Assembly: GCF_002021815.1 (NCBI RefSeq) | Contig: NZ_CP019952.1 | Coordinates: forward strand, 2,883,001 to 2,947,000 | Reading direction: 5' to 3' | From: Pseudomonas parafulva | GTDB taxonomy: Bacteria; Pseudomonadota; Gammaproteobacteria; Pseudomonadales; Pseudomonadaceae | DNA length: 64,000 nt | Shown: positions 29,334 to 38,268 of the stretch, piece by piece | How positions within the stretch are numbered: position 1 is the first letter of the stretch | Layout: every line of letters starts with the position of its first letter | The notes under the pieces: model-generated | What the model saw: only the letters and a program-made list of their open reading frames with translations | What the model was told of the DNA's origin: nothing | The model's database searches: none | Program-made: the position numbers and the translations under genes

Positions 29334-29846
29334 ATGGAGGGCGAGGACTGTCTCATGAAGCAACGACGTTACACCGCTGAGGAAAAAGCCTGGGCGCTGG
29401 AGCAAATGTCGGCCCCGATCAGCCGTACGGTCGTAGAGCTGGCCAAGCAAACGGGCATCACTGCTGTCACACTCAGGACTTGGCGTAACGAAGCCAAGAC
29501 CCAGGGAGCACAGATGGCAGGAACAGGTAAGCGCAACGGGCGCTGGAGCAGCGCTGACAAGTTCAGGGCAGTGCTCCAGACAGCCGCAATGAGCGAGGCA
29601 GAGATTTCGGCATACTGCCGTACCGCAGGCATTGTGCCGGCGGACTTGGTGTTGTGGCGTGCAGCGTGTGAGCAAGCCAATACGCCTACCCAGCAGGAAC
29701 CCGCCAAAGATATTGCTTCGGTCAAGCGTATCGAGCAATTGGAGCGTGAGCTGCGGCGCAAAGAAAAGGCTTTGGCAGAAACGGCAGCGTTGTTGGTGCT
29801 GCGAAAAAAGGCCAATGCGATCTGGGGCAAGGGCGAGGACGAATGA
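29334..29846 (+). CDS. IS3-family transposase OrfA
   Basis: A 170-residue protein with two helix-turn-helix units (about 10-55, YTAEEKAWALEQM...VTLRTWRNE; and about 70-115, WSSADKFRAVLQTA...DLVLWR), then a leucine-rich coiled coil (about 128-155, RIEQLERELRRKEKALAETAAL). It binds the IS ends. The translated start could be 29334 or the ATG at 29355 (MKQRRYT). It is longer than most OrfA proteins (about 90-110 aa) because of the doubled HTH. It ends in ATGA overlap with OrfB. Confidence 0.85.
   Translation: MEGEDCLMKQRRYTAEEKAWALEQMSAPISRTVVELAKQTGITAVTLRTWRNEAKTQGAQMAGTGKRNGRWSSADKFRAVLQTAAMSEAEISAYCRTAGIVPADLVLWRAACEQANTPTQQEPAKDIASVKRIEQLERELRRKEKALAETAALLVLRKKANAIWGKGEDE
29804..29810 (+). 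promoter_or_regulatory. A6G slippery heptamer for -1 frameshifting
   Basis: A AAA AAG is in the correct phase of orfA. The -1 frame from here is the orfB frame and stays open through to the orfB ATG at 29843, so ribosomal slippage would produce the OrfAB fusion transposase, as known for IS3-family elements. Confidence 0.8.
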
Positions 29847-30880
29847 CCAGCGCCGCAGATCGCACCACTGCCCTTGAGTTGATCGATGCGGCTATCGAGT
29901 CAGGCGCTCGTCAGCGTGCAGCCTGCACAGAGCTGGGCATCACCGAGCGCACCTTGCAGCGGTGGCGCAACCAACCTAAAGACCGGCGGCCTGAAACGAG
30001 TCGCCCAACGCCGGCCAACAAACTGAGCGAGCAGGAGCGGCTGGCGGTTCTGGCAGCAGCCAATCGTCCTGACTGTGCAGGCCTCACTCCACATGAAATC
30101 GTGCCGAAGTTGGCAGATGAAGGCCTTTACTTGGCCTCAGAATCCACCTTTTATCGAGTGCTCAAGTCAGCAGGCCAGGCACATCGGCGTGGACGCGGCA
30201 GAAAGCCCCAAGCCAGGCCGCTCACCACGCACAGGGCAGACGGCCCGAACCAGGTTTGGTGCTGGGATATCACCTGGCTGCCCAGCACAGTCAAAGGCCG
30301 TTACTTCTACTGGTACATGGTCAAAGATATCTACAGCCGCAAGCTGGTCATGAATGAGGTGCATGAGGCAGAGAGCGCTGAACATGCCAGCGTCTTGCTG
30401 GAACGTGCCTGTCTGCGTGAAGCAATCCGCCCGGAAACATTGGTGCTTCATTCAGACAATGGCAGCGCCATGAAAGGCGCGACAATGCTGGCCGCTCTGC
30501 GTGATCTGGGTGTGCTGCCATCGTTTAGCCGCCCGCGGGTCAGCAACGATAACGCCTATGCCGAAGCCTTGTTCCGTACGGCCAAGTACTGCTCGCGATG
30601 GCCAGGCCTGCCGTTTGAATCACTGGACGAGGCTCGGGTATGGGTCATGGAGTTTGCTGCCTGGTACAACAATGAACACCGCCATAGCGCGCTTAAATAC
30701 GTCACTCCTGCGCAGCGACATGGGAGGCAGGATGCTGCTGCGCTGAAGCAGCGTGAACAGGTCTACACGGTGGCTCAGCGTGGGAGTCCAGAGCGCTGGG
30801 CTCGAGGAATCCGCAGCTGGAAGCTGCCTGACCATGTGTATCTGAATCGTGAGCGAGACGCCCAGCAGCAAGTCGGTTAG
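29843..30880 (+). CDS. IS3-family transposase OrfB (DDE integrase core)
   Basis: A 345-residue transposase. An N-terminal HTH_21-like region (about 10-120) precedes an rve integrase core (about 130-300). The DDE triad is visible: Asp in WCWDITWL, Asp in LHSDNGSAM and Glu in NAYAEALFRTAKY, followed by the typical FAAWYNNEHRHSALKYVTPAQRH. The frame is intact. Expression is either by its own ATG (overlapping orfA by ATGA) or by fusion through the A6G frameshift. Confidence 0.92.
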   Translation: MTSAADRTTALELIDAAIESGARQRAACTELGITERTLQRWRNQPKDRRPETSRPTPANKLSEQERLAVLAAANRPDCAGLTPHEIVPKLADEGLYLASESTFYRVLKSAGQAHRRGRGRKPQARPLTTHRADGPNQVWCWDITWLPSTVKGRYFYWYMVKDIYSRKLVMNEVHEAESAEHASVLLERACLREAIRPETLVLHSDNGSAMKGATMLAALRDLGVLPSFSRPRVSNDNAYAEALFRTAKYCSRWPGLPFESLDEARVWVMEFAAWYNNEHRHSALKYVTPAQRHGRQDAAALKQREQVYTVAQRGSPERWARGIRSWKLPDHVYLNRERDAQQQVG

Positions 30881-30953
30881 GCAAGACACGACAACTACCT
30901 TGACACATACCGTCTTGTCAAAAAGTGAGCAAAAATCGCCTGCTCCTATCATC

Positions 30954-31105
30954 CGGCCCCTACGCTGCGCTCCGGGGTTCCCTCACTCCGGGCTTGCTCC
31001 CGGGAGGACCGCGCTGTAGGCCCCATCCTGGGGCCCAGCGCTTGACAGGCATCCATGCCTGTCACCTCCCTCCGCAAGCCCTGCGCTCAGCCTCCTGAAG
31101 TCGCG
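30954..31105 (-). repeat. Right arm of the 152-bp inverted repeat
   Basis: Reverse complement of 28859-29010 with only a handful of differences. Homology continues a little further towards the IS (TTTTTGCTCACTTTTTGAC on the minus strand, compared with TTTTTTGGTTACTTTTTGTC on the left) and stops near the IS end. Confidence 0.85.
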
Positions 31106-31150
31106 ATCTGCGGCGCCTGAGCTACCGCGCGCTTAGAAGCAAAAGCCAAA

Positions 31151-31207
<57 letters not shown>

Positions 31208-31342
31208 TCTTGGGCTTAAACTGTAGCTCCAGTTCCAGGACGAATCTAATAGATGGGCATTGAAGGCCCGGTAGGCGGTAGCAATCCCCCCGCCCCAGCA
31301 TTACCCTCGCCCCACCCAATCGGCTCATCAGCAGGCACCCGC

Positions 31343-32248
31343 ATGGCCTTCACCAGTGACTCCTTGACGATCTTCCTGGCCGTGCTGGAGGCCGGGTCTT
31401 TTTCCGCTGCAGCGCGCAAGCTGGGCCGGGTGCCATCCGCGATCAGCATGGCCATCGCGCAACTGGAGGCAGAACTGGACCTGCCGCTGTTCGACCGTAC
31501 CACCCGCAAAGCCTTACCCACCAGCGCAGCGCTGGCGCTGGAGTCGCAGGCCAGGCAGGTGATCTGCCAGCTGAACCTGCTCGATGCTCAGGCCCTGCAA
31601 CTGCATCAAGGGTTGGAAAAACGCCTGACCATCGCCATGGCACCCGAACTGCAAACAGGGCCCTGGAGCCAACCACTACACGCCTTGGCGCAGGCCTTTC
31701 CTGGCCTGGAAGTGGAGGTGCGCTCGGCCAGCCAGCGCGAGGCCATCCGCTTGCTGCATGACGGCACCGTGCAACTGGCACTGGTCTTCGAACGCCCAGG
31801 TATCGATGAGCGTGAGTCGTTTCTCGAAGCCGGCAGTCAGCTACTGGTGGCAGTCGCCTCCCCCCGTCACCCCGCCGGCATGCAGGGCGCCTTGCCCCTG
31901 CCCGAAGAGACCTTCGCCGAACAGCGGCAGATCATCGTCGCCTCCGGCAACCCCACCGGCTCCGACCCGCGCATGGTGCTGTCCCGGCGCATCTGGCTGA
32001 CCGATAGCTACCTGGCCACACTGGAGCTGGTGCACTCAGGCCTTGGCTGGGCCTATCTGCCGCAGCCCCTGGTCGAGCCGCTCATCGCCTCGGGCGCGCT
32101 GGCTGAGGTGCGCTTTGACAACATGGCCAGTCGCCTGCGCCTGTGGGTGGACATCATCTGGATCAAGCCTCGACCCTTGGGCCTCGGCGCACGGCACTAC
32201 CTGGACAGCGTCCACAAGCTATTCGAAAAGGACCCGCCCAGGGCCTGA
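31343..32248 (+). CDS. LysR family transcriptional regulator
   Basis: A 301-residue LysR regulator. The HTH is at residues about 5-62 (FLAVLEAGSFSAAARKLGRVPSAISMAIAQLE); the effector domain starts at about 88. The frame opens at 31253, but the upstream 30 residues are Pro/Gly-rich and unlike any LysR N-terminus, so the ATG at 31343 is preferred. It is a paralogue of the LysR protein at 1574. It has no divergent partner: upstream is the repeat block, so its original neighbour may have been lost through rearrangement. It converges on kdpE. Confidence 0.85.
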   Translation: MAFTSDSLTIFLAVLEAGSFSAAARKLGRVPSAISMAIAQLEAELDLPLFDRTTRKALPTSAALALESQARQVICQLNLLDAQALQLHQGLEKRLTIAMAPELQTGPWSQPLHALAQAFPGLEVEVRSASQREAIRLLHDGTVQLALVFERPGIDERESFLEAGSQLLVAVASPRHPAGMQGALPLPEETFAEQRQIIVASGNPTGSDPRMVLSRRIWLTDSYLATLELVHSGLGWAYLPQPLVEPLIASGALAEVRFDNMASRLRLWVDIIWIKPRPLGLGARHYLDSVHKLFEKDPPRA

Positions 32249-32258
32249 GCCAGGCCGC

Positions 32259-32954
32259 TCACTGCACCGGGGCGAGCAATCGGTACCCTACCCCTGCCTC
32301 GGTGGCGATGAAGCGCGGCGCCATCGGGTCATCGCCAAGCTTCTGCCGCAGGTGCCCGACCACGATGCGCAAATAATGCGTGTCACCCACATGGGTTGGC
32401 CCCCAGATGTCCTTGAGCAGTTGCTGCTGAGTGATGACGCGCCCGGGATGGCTCGCAAGTTGCGCCAATAGGGCATATTCCTTGCGGGTCAAAGTCACAT
32501 CGGCGTCTTCCAGGGTCACGCGTCGCAAGGCAAGATCGACGGTCAGCGGCCCGATACTGACGCAGGCCGGCGCGCTGCCCCTCTGCGGCACCTGCCTGAG
32601 CAGGGCACGAACGCGTGCAAGAAACTCCTGAATGCCAAACGGCTTGGTCACATAGTCATTGGCGCCGGCGTCCAGGGCGTCGACCTTCTGTACTTCGCTG
32701 GCGCGTACCGACAAGACCATCACCGGCACCGTGCTCCACTGGCGCAGTTCGCGCAGCACCTGCTGCCCGTCCATGTCCGGCAGGCCAAGGTCGAGGACCA
32801 CCAGGTCAGGCTTACCCAAGGCAGCCTGCGCCAGCCCCTGGGTGCCGTTCTCCGCTTCAAGGACTTTATAGCCCTGAGAAGCCAGGCTGATGCGCAGGAA
32901 TTTGCGGATCTGAGGCTCGTCATCGATGACCAGCAAGGTGGCGGTCTGGCTCAT
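32259..32954 (-). CDS. kdpE: KDP operon response regulator KdpE
   Basis: A 231-residue OmpR-family response regulator. The receiver domain (1-about 120) has the acidic pair in VIDDEP, the phosphoacceptor Asp in LVVLDLGLP and Lys in YVTKPFG; the C-terminal winged helix (about 130-230) ends GVGYRLL. It activates kdpFABC when K+ is limiting. The start at 32954 overlaps the kdpD stop (ATGA), which rules out the longer frame to 32999. It is the last gene of the kdp cluster. Confidence 0.95.
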   Translation of the reverse strand: MSQTATLLVIDDEPQIRKFLRISLASQGYKVLEAENGTQGLAQAALGKPDLVVLDLGLPDMDGQQVLRELRQWSTVPVMVLSVRASEVQKVDALDAGANDYVTKPFGIQEFLARVRALLRQVPQRGSAPACVSIGPLTVDLALRRVTLEDADVTLTRKEYALLAQLASHPGRVITQQQLLKDIWGPTHVGDTHYLRIVVGHLRQKLGDDPMAPRFIATEAGVGYRLLAPVQ

Positions 32955-35605
32955 GGCACGTCGCTTCCGGTGTCCGGTTGGGTAGGCAGCGGCAAGCATA
33001 AGGTCATGCAGGTGCCAACACCATCTGTGCCCTCGCCAACCCTGACCTGACCGCCATGGGCCCCGACCATGCCCTGGCAGATCGCCAAGCCCAGGCCCGT
33101 GCCCTGGCCACCGCGATCACCGCGTGCAGCGGTGTAGAACATGTCGAAGACCTTGTCCCGGTCCGCCAGGGCGATGCCAGGGCCTTCATCGCTGACGGCG
33201 ATATGCAGCTGCTGGTCGTGCACCGTCACCTCGACACGCAGGCGCCCCTGAGCAGGCGAAAACCGTGCGGCGTTCTCAAGCACGTTGACCAGGGCCTGTT
33301 CGATCAACGCGGCATGCACGAACAGCAGTGGCAAGTTGGCCGGCACCTGGGTATCGAGGTTCAGGGGTGCCAGCACGGCCCGCAGTCGATGCAGCGCGCT
33401 GCCCACGATGTCGGCAGGCGCTACCCAGTCGCGGGCCAGTTTGAGACTGCCGTGCCCCAAGCGGGTCATGTCCAGCAGGTTCTGGATATAGCGGTCCAAC
33501 CGCTCGGCTTCGTCGCGGGTGCCTTCAAGCAGCTCACGTCGGTCCGATTCGGCAATGGCCTCGCCCAACGCCAGCAAGCTGTCGATGCTGCCGCGCATGG
33601 ACGTGAGCGGCGTGCGCAAGTCGTGGGATACGGAGGCCAGCAATGCACTGCGCAGCTGTTCGGTCTCGCCGTGCAGACGCGCCGCCTCCAACTGCTCGGA
33701 CAGCTGTGCCCGGGCCAGGGCCTGGGCCACTGGCTGCGCCAAGCCACGCAGCAATCGCCGCTCGGGGCCACTGAGCGCCTGGCCTGCGCACTGAGCCACG
33801 CCCATCAAGGCCAAAGGCTGGCTGTCCACGGTCAAGGGCCACCACCACCAACGCCCTTCGGGCAGTGTATCGCTACCAAATCCGGCCGCCTGATCGTGCT
33901 GCCAGGCCCACTGCGCCGCTGCGCGCTCGTTGTCGGTAAAAGAAGTGGGGTCGCCGCTGGCTACGTGCAGTTGGCCATGCTCGTCGCGCTGCAGGATGCA
34001 GACCTGCAAGCCAAGCCGGCCATCGAGGTGCTGGTGCGCAGCCTCCAGCACCGCCTGACGGTCCGTGGCTCCGGTCAGGCGGCGAGACAGGTCCAGCAAC
34101 TGGATGGTTTGCGCCTGGGTTTCACGCAGGGCCTGCAACTGACTGCGCTGGCGCGCGGCAAGGTTACCCGTGAGCGCGGCCATCAGCAGGAAAAACACCA
34201 GGGTCAGCACGTCCTCTTCGCGCTGGATACTCAGGGAAAAGTTGGGCGCAATGAACAGATAATCGTACGCCAGGAAGGACAGCATCGCACAAGCCAGGGC
34301 GGGCCCAAGGCTGGTGCGCACTGCCACCAGCAGCACCGCTGCCAGAAACACCAGGGAGATGTTGGGCAACGCCAGCACGCTGGTCACCGCCCAGGCCAGG
34401 CCCGCCGCCAGGACGGTCGCGGCCAGCGCCAACAGGTAATGTCGCCATGCCCACACATATCGGGCTGCGGGCTTGGGTGCCGAGCGCTGGACGTCGCGAT
34501 CGAGCACATTGACCTCCAGACCATGACTGCCCCGCAGCAGCCGTGCAGCGACACCGGCGCCGAACAGTCGGCGGCGCCACCGGTCACGGGACTGCCCTAC
34601 CAGTACCAGGCTGGCACGCCGCTCGCGGGCATGCTCGATCAGCGTACGAGCCACCTCCGCAGCGCGCAGCACGACCACCTCCCCACCCAGGCGCTCGGCC
34701 AGTTGCTGGGCGGCTTGTATTCGCTGGCGCCCGTTCTCGTCGTGCAGGCGCCCGTTGTCCACGTGGACCAGGCTCCAGGGCAAGTGCCGACGCTGCGCCA
34801 CGCGGCTGGCATGACGCACCAGGCGCTCAGCCTGGTCGTCGCCATCTACCCCGACCAGCAAGCGCCCGCGCAGCGCTGGCGCTGCAGTGCCGCCCTGGCG
34901 ATAGCCCTGGGCGGCGTCGGTATCGACCTGGGCGGCAGCGGCCTGCATGGCCAGTTCCCGCAGCGCGCTGAGGTTGCGCTGGGAAAAGAATGCGTCGATG
35001 GCCGCCCTCGCTTGCTCAGGCACGTACACCTTGCCTTCGCGCAGCCGTTCGAGCAGGTCGCGTGGCGGCAGGTCCACCAGCAACAGGTCGAACGCTTCGT
35101 GTACCACCCAGTCCGGCACCGTTTCACGCACCAAAACACCGGTGATGTCGCGCACTTTGTCGTTGAGGCTCTCCAGATGCTGGACATTGACTGTGGTGTA
35201 GACGTCGATACCAGCGGCTAGCAGTTCCTGCACATCCTGCCAGCGCTTGGCGTGGCGGCTGCCCGGCGCGTTGCTGTGAGCCAGTTCGTCCACCAGCACA
35301 AGGCTGCCCGGGGTACTGAGCACCCCATCCAGGTCCATTTCGTGCAGGGTCACGCCCCGGTAACGGGTGCGCAACAGCGGTTGCTGGGGCAGGCCCGCCA
35401 ACAGGGCTTCGGTTTCGGCACGCCCGTGGGTTTCGACCACGCCTACCAGCACTTGGCGGCCCATGCGCTGCTGGGCATGGGCATGGGTGAGCATGGCGAA
35501 GGTCTTGCCGACACCGGGCGCGGCGCCAAGAAACACCTTCAGCCGCCCTCGCCCCGGCTTTGGGAAATCTGCCAGCAGCGCATCGGCGCGGTCGGAATCA
35601 CTCAT
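32951..35605 (-). CDS. kdpD: KDP operon sensor kinase KdpD
   Basis: An 884-residue sensor. It has an N-terminal KdpD domain with Walker A (GAAPGVGKTFAML, about 28-40), a USP-like domain (about 245-370), four closely spaced transmembrane helices (about 390-490), a GAF-like region (about 520-640), HisKA with the His of SVSHDLRTPLTSM (about 660) and an HATPase (DEGPGI, GTGLGLAI). It senses K+ limitation and c-di-AMP or turgor-related cues, depending on species, and phosphorylates KdpE. It follows kdpC by 22 bp. A 721-residue frame on the opposite strand is a shadow. Confidence 0.95.
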   Translation of the reverse strand: MSDSDRADALLADFPKPGRGRLKVFLGAAPGVGKTFAMLTHAHAQQRMGRQVLVGVVETHGRAETEALLAGLPQQPLLRTRYRGVTLHEMDLDGVLSTPGSLVLVDELAHSNAPGSRHAKRWQDVQELLAAGIDVYTTVNVQHLESLNDKVRDITGVLVRETVPDWVVHEAFDLLLVDLPPRDLLERLREGKVYVPEQARAAIDAFFSQRNLSALRELAMQAAAAQVDTDAAQGYRQGGTAAPALRGRLLVGVDGDDQAERLVRHASRVAQRRHLPWSLVHVDNGRLHDENGRQRIQAAQQLAERLGGEVVVLRAAEVARTLIEHARERRASLVLVGQSRDRWRRRLFGAGVAARLLRGSHGLEVNVLDRDVQRSAPKPAARYVWAWRHYLLALAATVLAAGLAWAVTSVLALPNISLVFLAAVLLVAVRTSLGPALACAMLSFLAYDYLFIAPNFSLSIQREEDVLTLVFFLLMAALTGNLAARQRSQLQALRETQAQTIQLLDLSRRLTGATDRQAVLEAAHQHLDGRLGLQVCILQRDEHGQLHVASGDPTSFTDNERAAAQWAWQHDQAAGFGSDTLPEGRWWWWPLTVDSQPLALMGVAQCAGQALSGPERRLLRGLAQPVAQALARAQLSEQLEAARLHGETEQLRSALLASVSHDLRTPLTSMRGSIDSLLALGEAIAESDRRELLEGTRDEAERLDRYIQNLLDMTRLGHGSLKLARDWVAPADIVGSALHRLRAVLAPLNLDTQVPANLPLLFVHAALIEQALVNVLENAARFSPAQGRLRVEVTVHDQQLHIAVSDEGPGIALADRDKVFDMFYTAARGDRGGQGTGLGLAICQGMVGAHGGQVRVGEGTDGVGTCMTLCLPLPTQPDTGSDVP

Positions 35606-35627
35606 GGGGTTTCCTTCACAGCAAGGG

Positions 35628-36194
35628 TCACAGGCCCTGGCCCGAACGGCTCATCCTTTCCATTGCCTGGTTCAGGGCCAGGACGTTGACCACCGCAGGG
35701 CCCACCAATGGGCGCAGCGTGGCGGCTTCGAGCAGACCCTGCAAGCGTTCGATGGGTAGATGTCGGGCGGCGGCTACCCGTGGCAACTGATAGGCCACGG
35801 CCAGCGGCGGCAGGTGTGGGTCCAGCCCACTGCCCGAGGTTGTGACCAGCGCCAGTGGGACCGGCCCCTGCTCTGGCTGGTGCAGCGCGGCTGCCTGTGC
35901 CTGAACACGCTGCATCAAGGCTGGGTTGCCAGGGGCAAGGTTGCTGGCGCTGCTGGCCACGGTCGCGAAATCACCTGCCGAGGGACGGGAATGAAACCAA
36001 CCGTCACCCTCGAAGCGCTGGGCGATCAAGGCAGAGCCGCGCACGCGACCCTGCTCGTCTTGCACCAGGCTACCATTGGCTTGGTAGGGGAACGCCACCT
36101 GGGCAATACCGGTGACTGCCAGGGGGTACAGCGCACCTGTCAGGAAGGTCATCGACAGAACCAGGCTCAGAGCCGGGCGTAGGTATGCAGTCAT
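35628..36194 (-). CDS. kdpC: K+-transporting ATPase subunit C
   Basis: A 188-residue single-span subunit. The membrane helix is at about 10-32 ([22 protein letters not shown]), and the periplasmic part carries the family motifs [18 protein letters not shown] and GSGLDPHLP (shared in order by KdpC). It helps ATP binding and stabilises KdpAB. It lies 10 bp after kdpB. Confidence 0.95.
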   Translation of the reverse strand: MTAYLRPALSLVLSMTFLTGALYPLAVTGIAQVAFPYQANGSLVQDEQGRVRGSALIAQRFEGDGWFHSRPSAGDFATVASSASNLAPGNPALMQRVQAQAAALHQPEQGPVPLALVTTSGSGLDPHLPPLAVAYQLPRVAAARHLPIERLQGLLEAATLRPLVGPAVVNVLALNQAMERMSRSGQGL

Positions 36195-36204
36195 GATGGC
36201 CTCC

Positions 36205-38265
36205 TCAGACCAGGTGCAAGGCGTTGAGCAGCAGGTCGATGACCTTGATGCCGGCGAACGGTACGATGATGCCGCCCAGCCCGTAGATCAGCAGGTTGCG
36301 CCTGAGCAGCTGCGCAGCACTGGCAGCCTGTACCTGCACCCCACGCAAGGCCAACGGAATGAGCACGACGATAATCAGTGCGTTGAACACGATGGCCGAC
36401 AGGATCGCGCTCTGCGGGCTTGCCAGCTGCATGACGTTGAGCACCCCCAGCTGCGGATAAATCACCGCGAACAACGCTGGCAGGATGGCGAAGTACTTGG
36501 CCACGTCGTTGGCGATGGAAAAGGTCGTCAACGCCCCACGGGTGATGAGCAGCGCCTTGCCAACCTGCACCACGTCCAACAGTTTGGTCGGGTCGCTGTC
36601 CAGATCGACCATGTTGGCCGCCTCCCGTGCAGCCTGGGTGCCATCGTTCATGGCCATACCCACATCCGCCTGGGCCAGAGCTGGCGCGTCGTTGGCACCA
36701 TCGCCGCACATGGCCACCAGACGGCCGTCTTGCTGCTCCTGGCGAATGCGCGCCAGTTTTTTCTCCGGTGTTGCCTCTGCCAACACATCATCCACGCCCG
36801 CTTCGGCCGCGATGGCGGCTGCCGTGAGCGGGTTGTCGCCAGTGACCATGACGGTCCTGATACCCAGCTTGCGCAGTTCGGCAAAGCGTTCGCGAATGCC
36901 AGGCTTGACCACATCCTTGAGGTGAATCACGCCCAGCAGACGCTTGTCGAGGCACACCAGCAACGGCGTACCGCCTGACTGGGCAATGCGCTCTACCTCT
37001 CGGGCAAGGGCTGTCGGCATGTCCGCGCGCTGCATCTCGACGAAGGCAAGGAGCGCATCGACGGCGCCTTTTCGATAACGACGTGGCCCCAGGTCGATAC
37101 CAGACAGGCGTGTCTGGGCCGTGAAGGCTACCGGTTGGTAGTGCCCGGCCGCCGGTTCGACGAAATCATGAAGCTGGTGCAGGTACTCGACGATCGACTT
37201 GCCCTCTGCCGTGTCATCGGCCAGCGAAGCCAGCAAGGCCCCCTCCCCCAGCTCACGGGCGGTCACACCGGGCGCGGCGTACAGTGCGCTGCAGCGGCGG
37301 TTACCGAAGGTGATGGTACCGGTCTTGTCCAGCATCAAGGTGTGCACGTCGCCTGCGGCTTCCACGGCGCGCCCTGAACGTGCGATGACGTTGAGGCGCA
37401 CAAGGCGGTCCATGCCGGCGATGCCGATGGCAGAGAGCAAGCCGCCGATGGTGGTGGGAATGAGTGTGACGAGCAACGCGGCCAGAAAAATCAGCGGCAA
37501 GCTGCCCCCAGCGAAGTGAGCAAAGGGTTGCAGGGTCACCACCACAATCAGAAACACCAGGGTCAGGCCGATCAACAGCATGTCCAGGGCGATCTCGTTG
37601 GGCGTTTTCTGCCGGCGCGCGCCCTCGACCAGGGCGATCATACGGTCCAGGGTGGAGTCACCGGGGTTGCTGGCGATGCGGATCAGCAGCCAGTCCGACA
37701 CCAGACGGGTATTGCCGGTCACCGCCGAACGATCGCCGCCTGACTCCCGAATGACGGGCGCAGATTCCCCGGTGATGGCTGCCTCGTTGACGGCAGCGAT
37801 ACCTTCTATCACCTCGGCGTCGGCGGGGATCATCTCGCCAGCCTCCACCCGGACTACATCACCCTTGCGCAGGGATACAGCCGGCACGTTGTCGAAGCTG
37901 CCATCCGGATTGCGACGCCTGGCCGAGAGCCCCTGGCTGCCGGCTTTGAGGCTGTCGGCCCGGGCTTTACCCCGGCCTTCGGCCAGGGCCTCGGCGAAGT
38001 TGGCGAACAGCACGGTGAACCACAGCCAGGCTGCGATCTGCACCGCAACGCCTGGGGTGACGCCATTGGCCGGGGCCAGGCACAGCACGGTGGTCAGTAA
38101 GGCCGTAATGGCCACCACCAGCATGACCGGTGAGCGTTTGAGTTGACGTGGATCGAGCTTGAGCAACGCCTGCAGCAACGCTGGCCGCCACAGCGCGGCC
38201 AGCCGCGTCTGGGCTGCTGCGTCTGGTTGGGCCTTGATCTCTGGAATGGGCATGTTCATGGTCAT
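36205..38265 (-). CDS. kdpB: K+-transporting P-type ATPase subunit B
   Basis: A 686-residue P-type ATPase. Visible hallmarks are TGES (actuator loop), the phosphorylation site DKTGT in [13 protein letters not shown], and the hinge [19 protein letters not shown], plus seven membrane helices. It energises K+ uptake through KdpA. The start may be 38265 or the next ATG two codons on (MNMPIPEI). It is three bases from the end of kdpA. Confidence 0.96.
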   Translation of the reverse strand: MTMNMPIPEIKAQPDAAAQTRLAALWRPALLQALLKLDPRQLKRSPVMLVVAITALLTTVLCLAPANGVTPGVAVQIAAWLWFTVLFANFAEALAEGRGKARADSLKAGSQGLSARRRNPDGSFDNVPAVSLRKGDVVRVEAGEMIPADAEVIEGIAAVNEAAITGESAPVIRESGGDRSAVTGNTRLVSDWLLIRIASNPGDSTLDRMIALVEGARRQKTPNEIALDMLLIGLTLVFLIVVVTLQPFAHFAGGSLPLIFLAALLVTLIPTTIGGLLSAIGIAGMDRLVRLNVIARSGRAVEAAGDVHTLMLDKTGTITFGNRRCSALYAAPGVTARELGEGALLASLADDTAEGKSIVEYLHQLHDFVEPAAGHYQPVAFTAQTRLSGIDLGPRRYRKGAVDALLAFVEMQRADMPTALAREVERIAQSGGTPLLVCLDKRLLGVIHLKDVVKPGIRERFAELRKLGIRTVMVTGDNPLTAAAIAAEAGVDDVLAEATPEKKLARIRQEQQDGRLVAMCGDGANDAPALAQADVGMAMNDGTQAAREAANMVDLDSDPTKLLDVVQVGKALLITRGALTTFSIANDVAKYFAILPALFAVIYPQLGVLNVMQLASPQSAILSAIVFNALIIVVLIPLALRGVQVQAASAAQLLRRNLLIYGLGGIIVPFAGIKVIDLLLNALHLV

Positions 38266-38268
38266 CTC

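Larger units (their letters stand above)
29304..30905 (+). mobile_element. IS3-family insertion sequence
   Basis: About 1,602 bp. The ends are TGTCAGGATAGTTGTCG (left) and the complement of TGTCAAGGTAGTTGTCG (right), 15 of 17 matching. It encodes OrfA and OrfB with a slippery A6G site, the IS3 layout. Both frames are intact, so it may be active. No 3-5 bp target duplication is evident (CCA versus CAT flanks). It is embedded between inverted 152-bp repeat arms. The exact IS name needs a database match. Confidence 0.85.

Noticed and set aside
29304..30905. Target-site duplication of the IS element
   Set aside because: The bases directly outside the inverted repeats (CCA and CAT) do not match, and no 3-5 bp direct repeat could be defined.
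33056..35221. 721-residue plus-strand frame opposite kdpD
   Set aside because: It is the antisense shadow of kdpD in GC-rich DNA. Its translation is Gln/His-rich without recognisable domains, whereas kdpD on the other strand has complete motifs.
36112..36978. Plus-strand frames opposite kdpB
   Set aside because: kdpB carries all P-type ATPase motifs; the plus frames are shadows.
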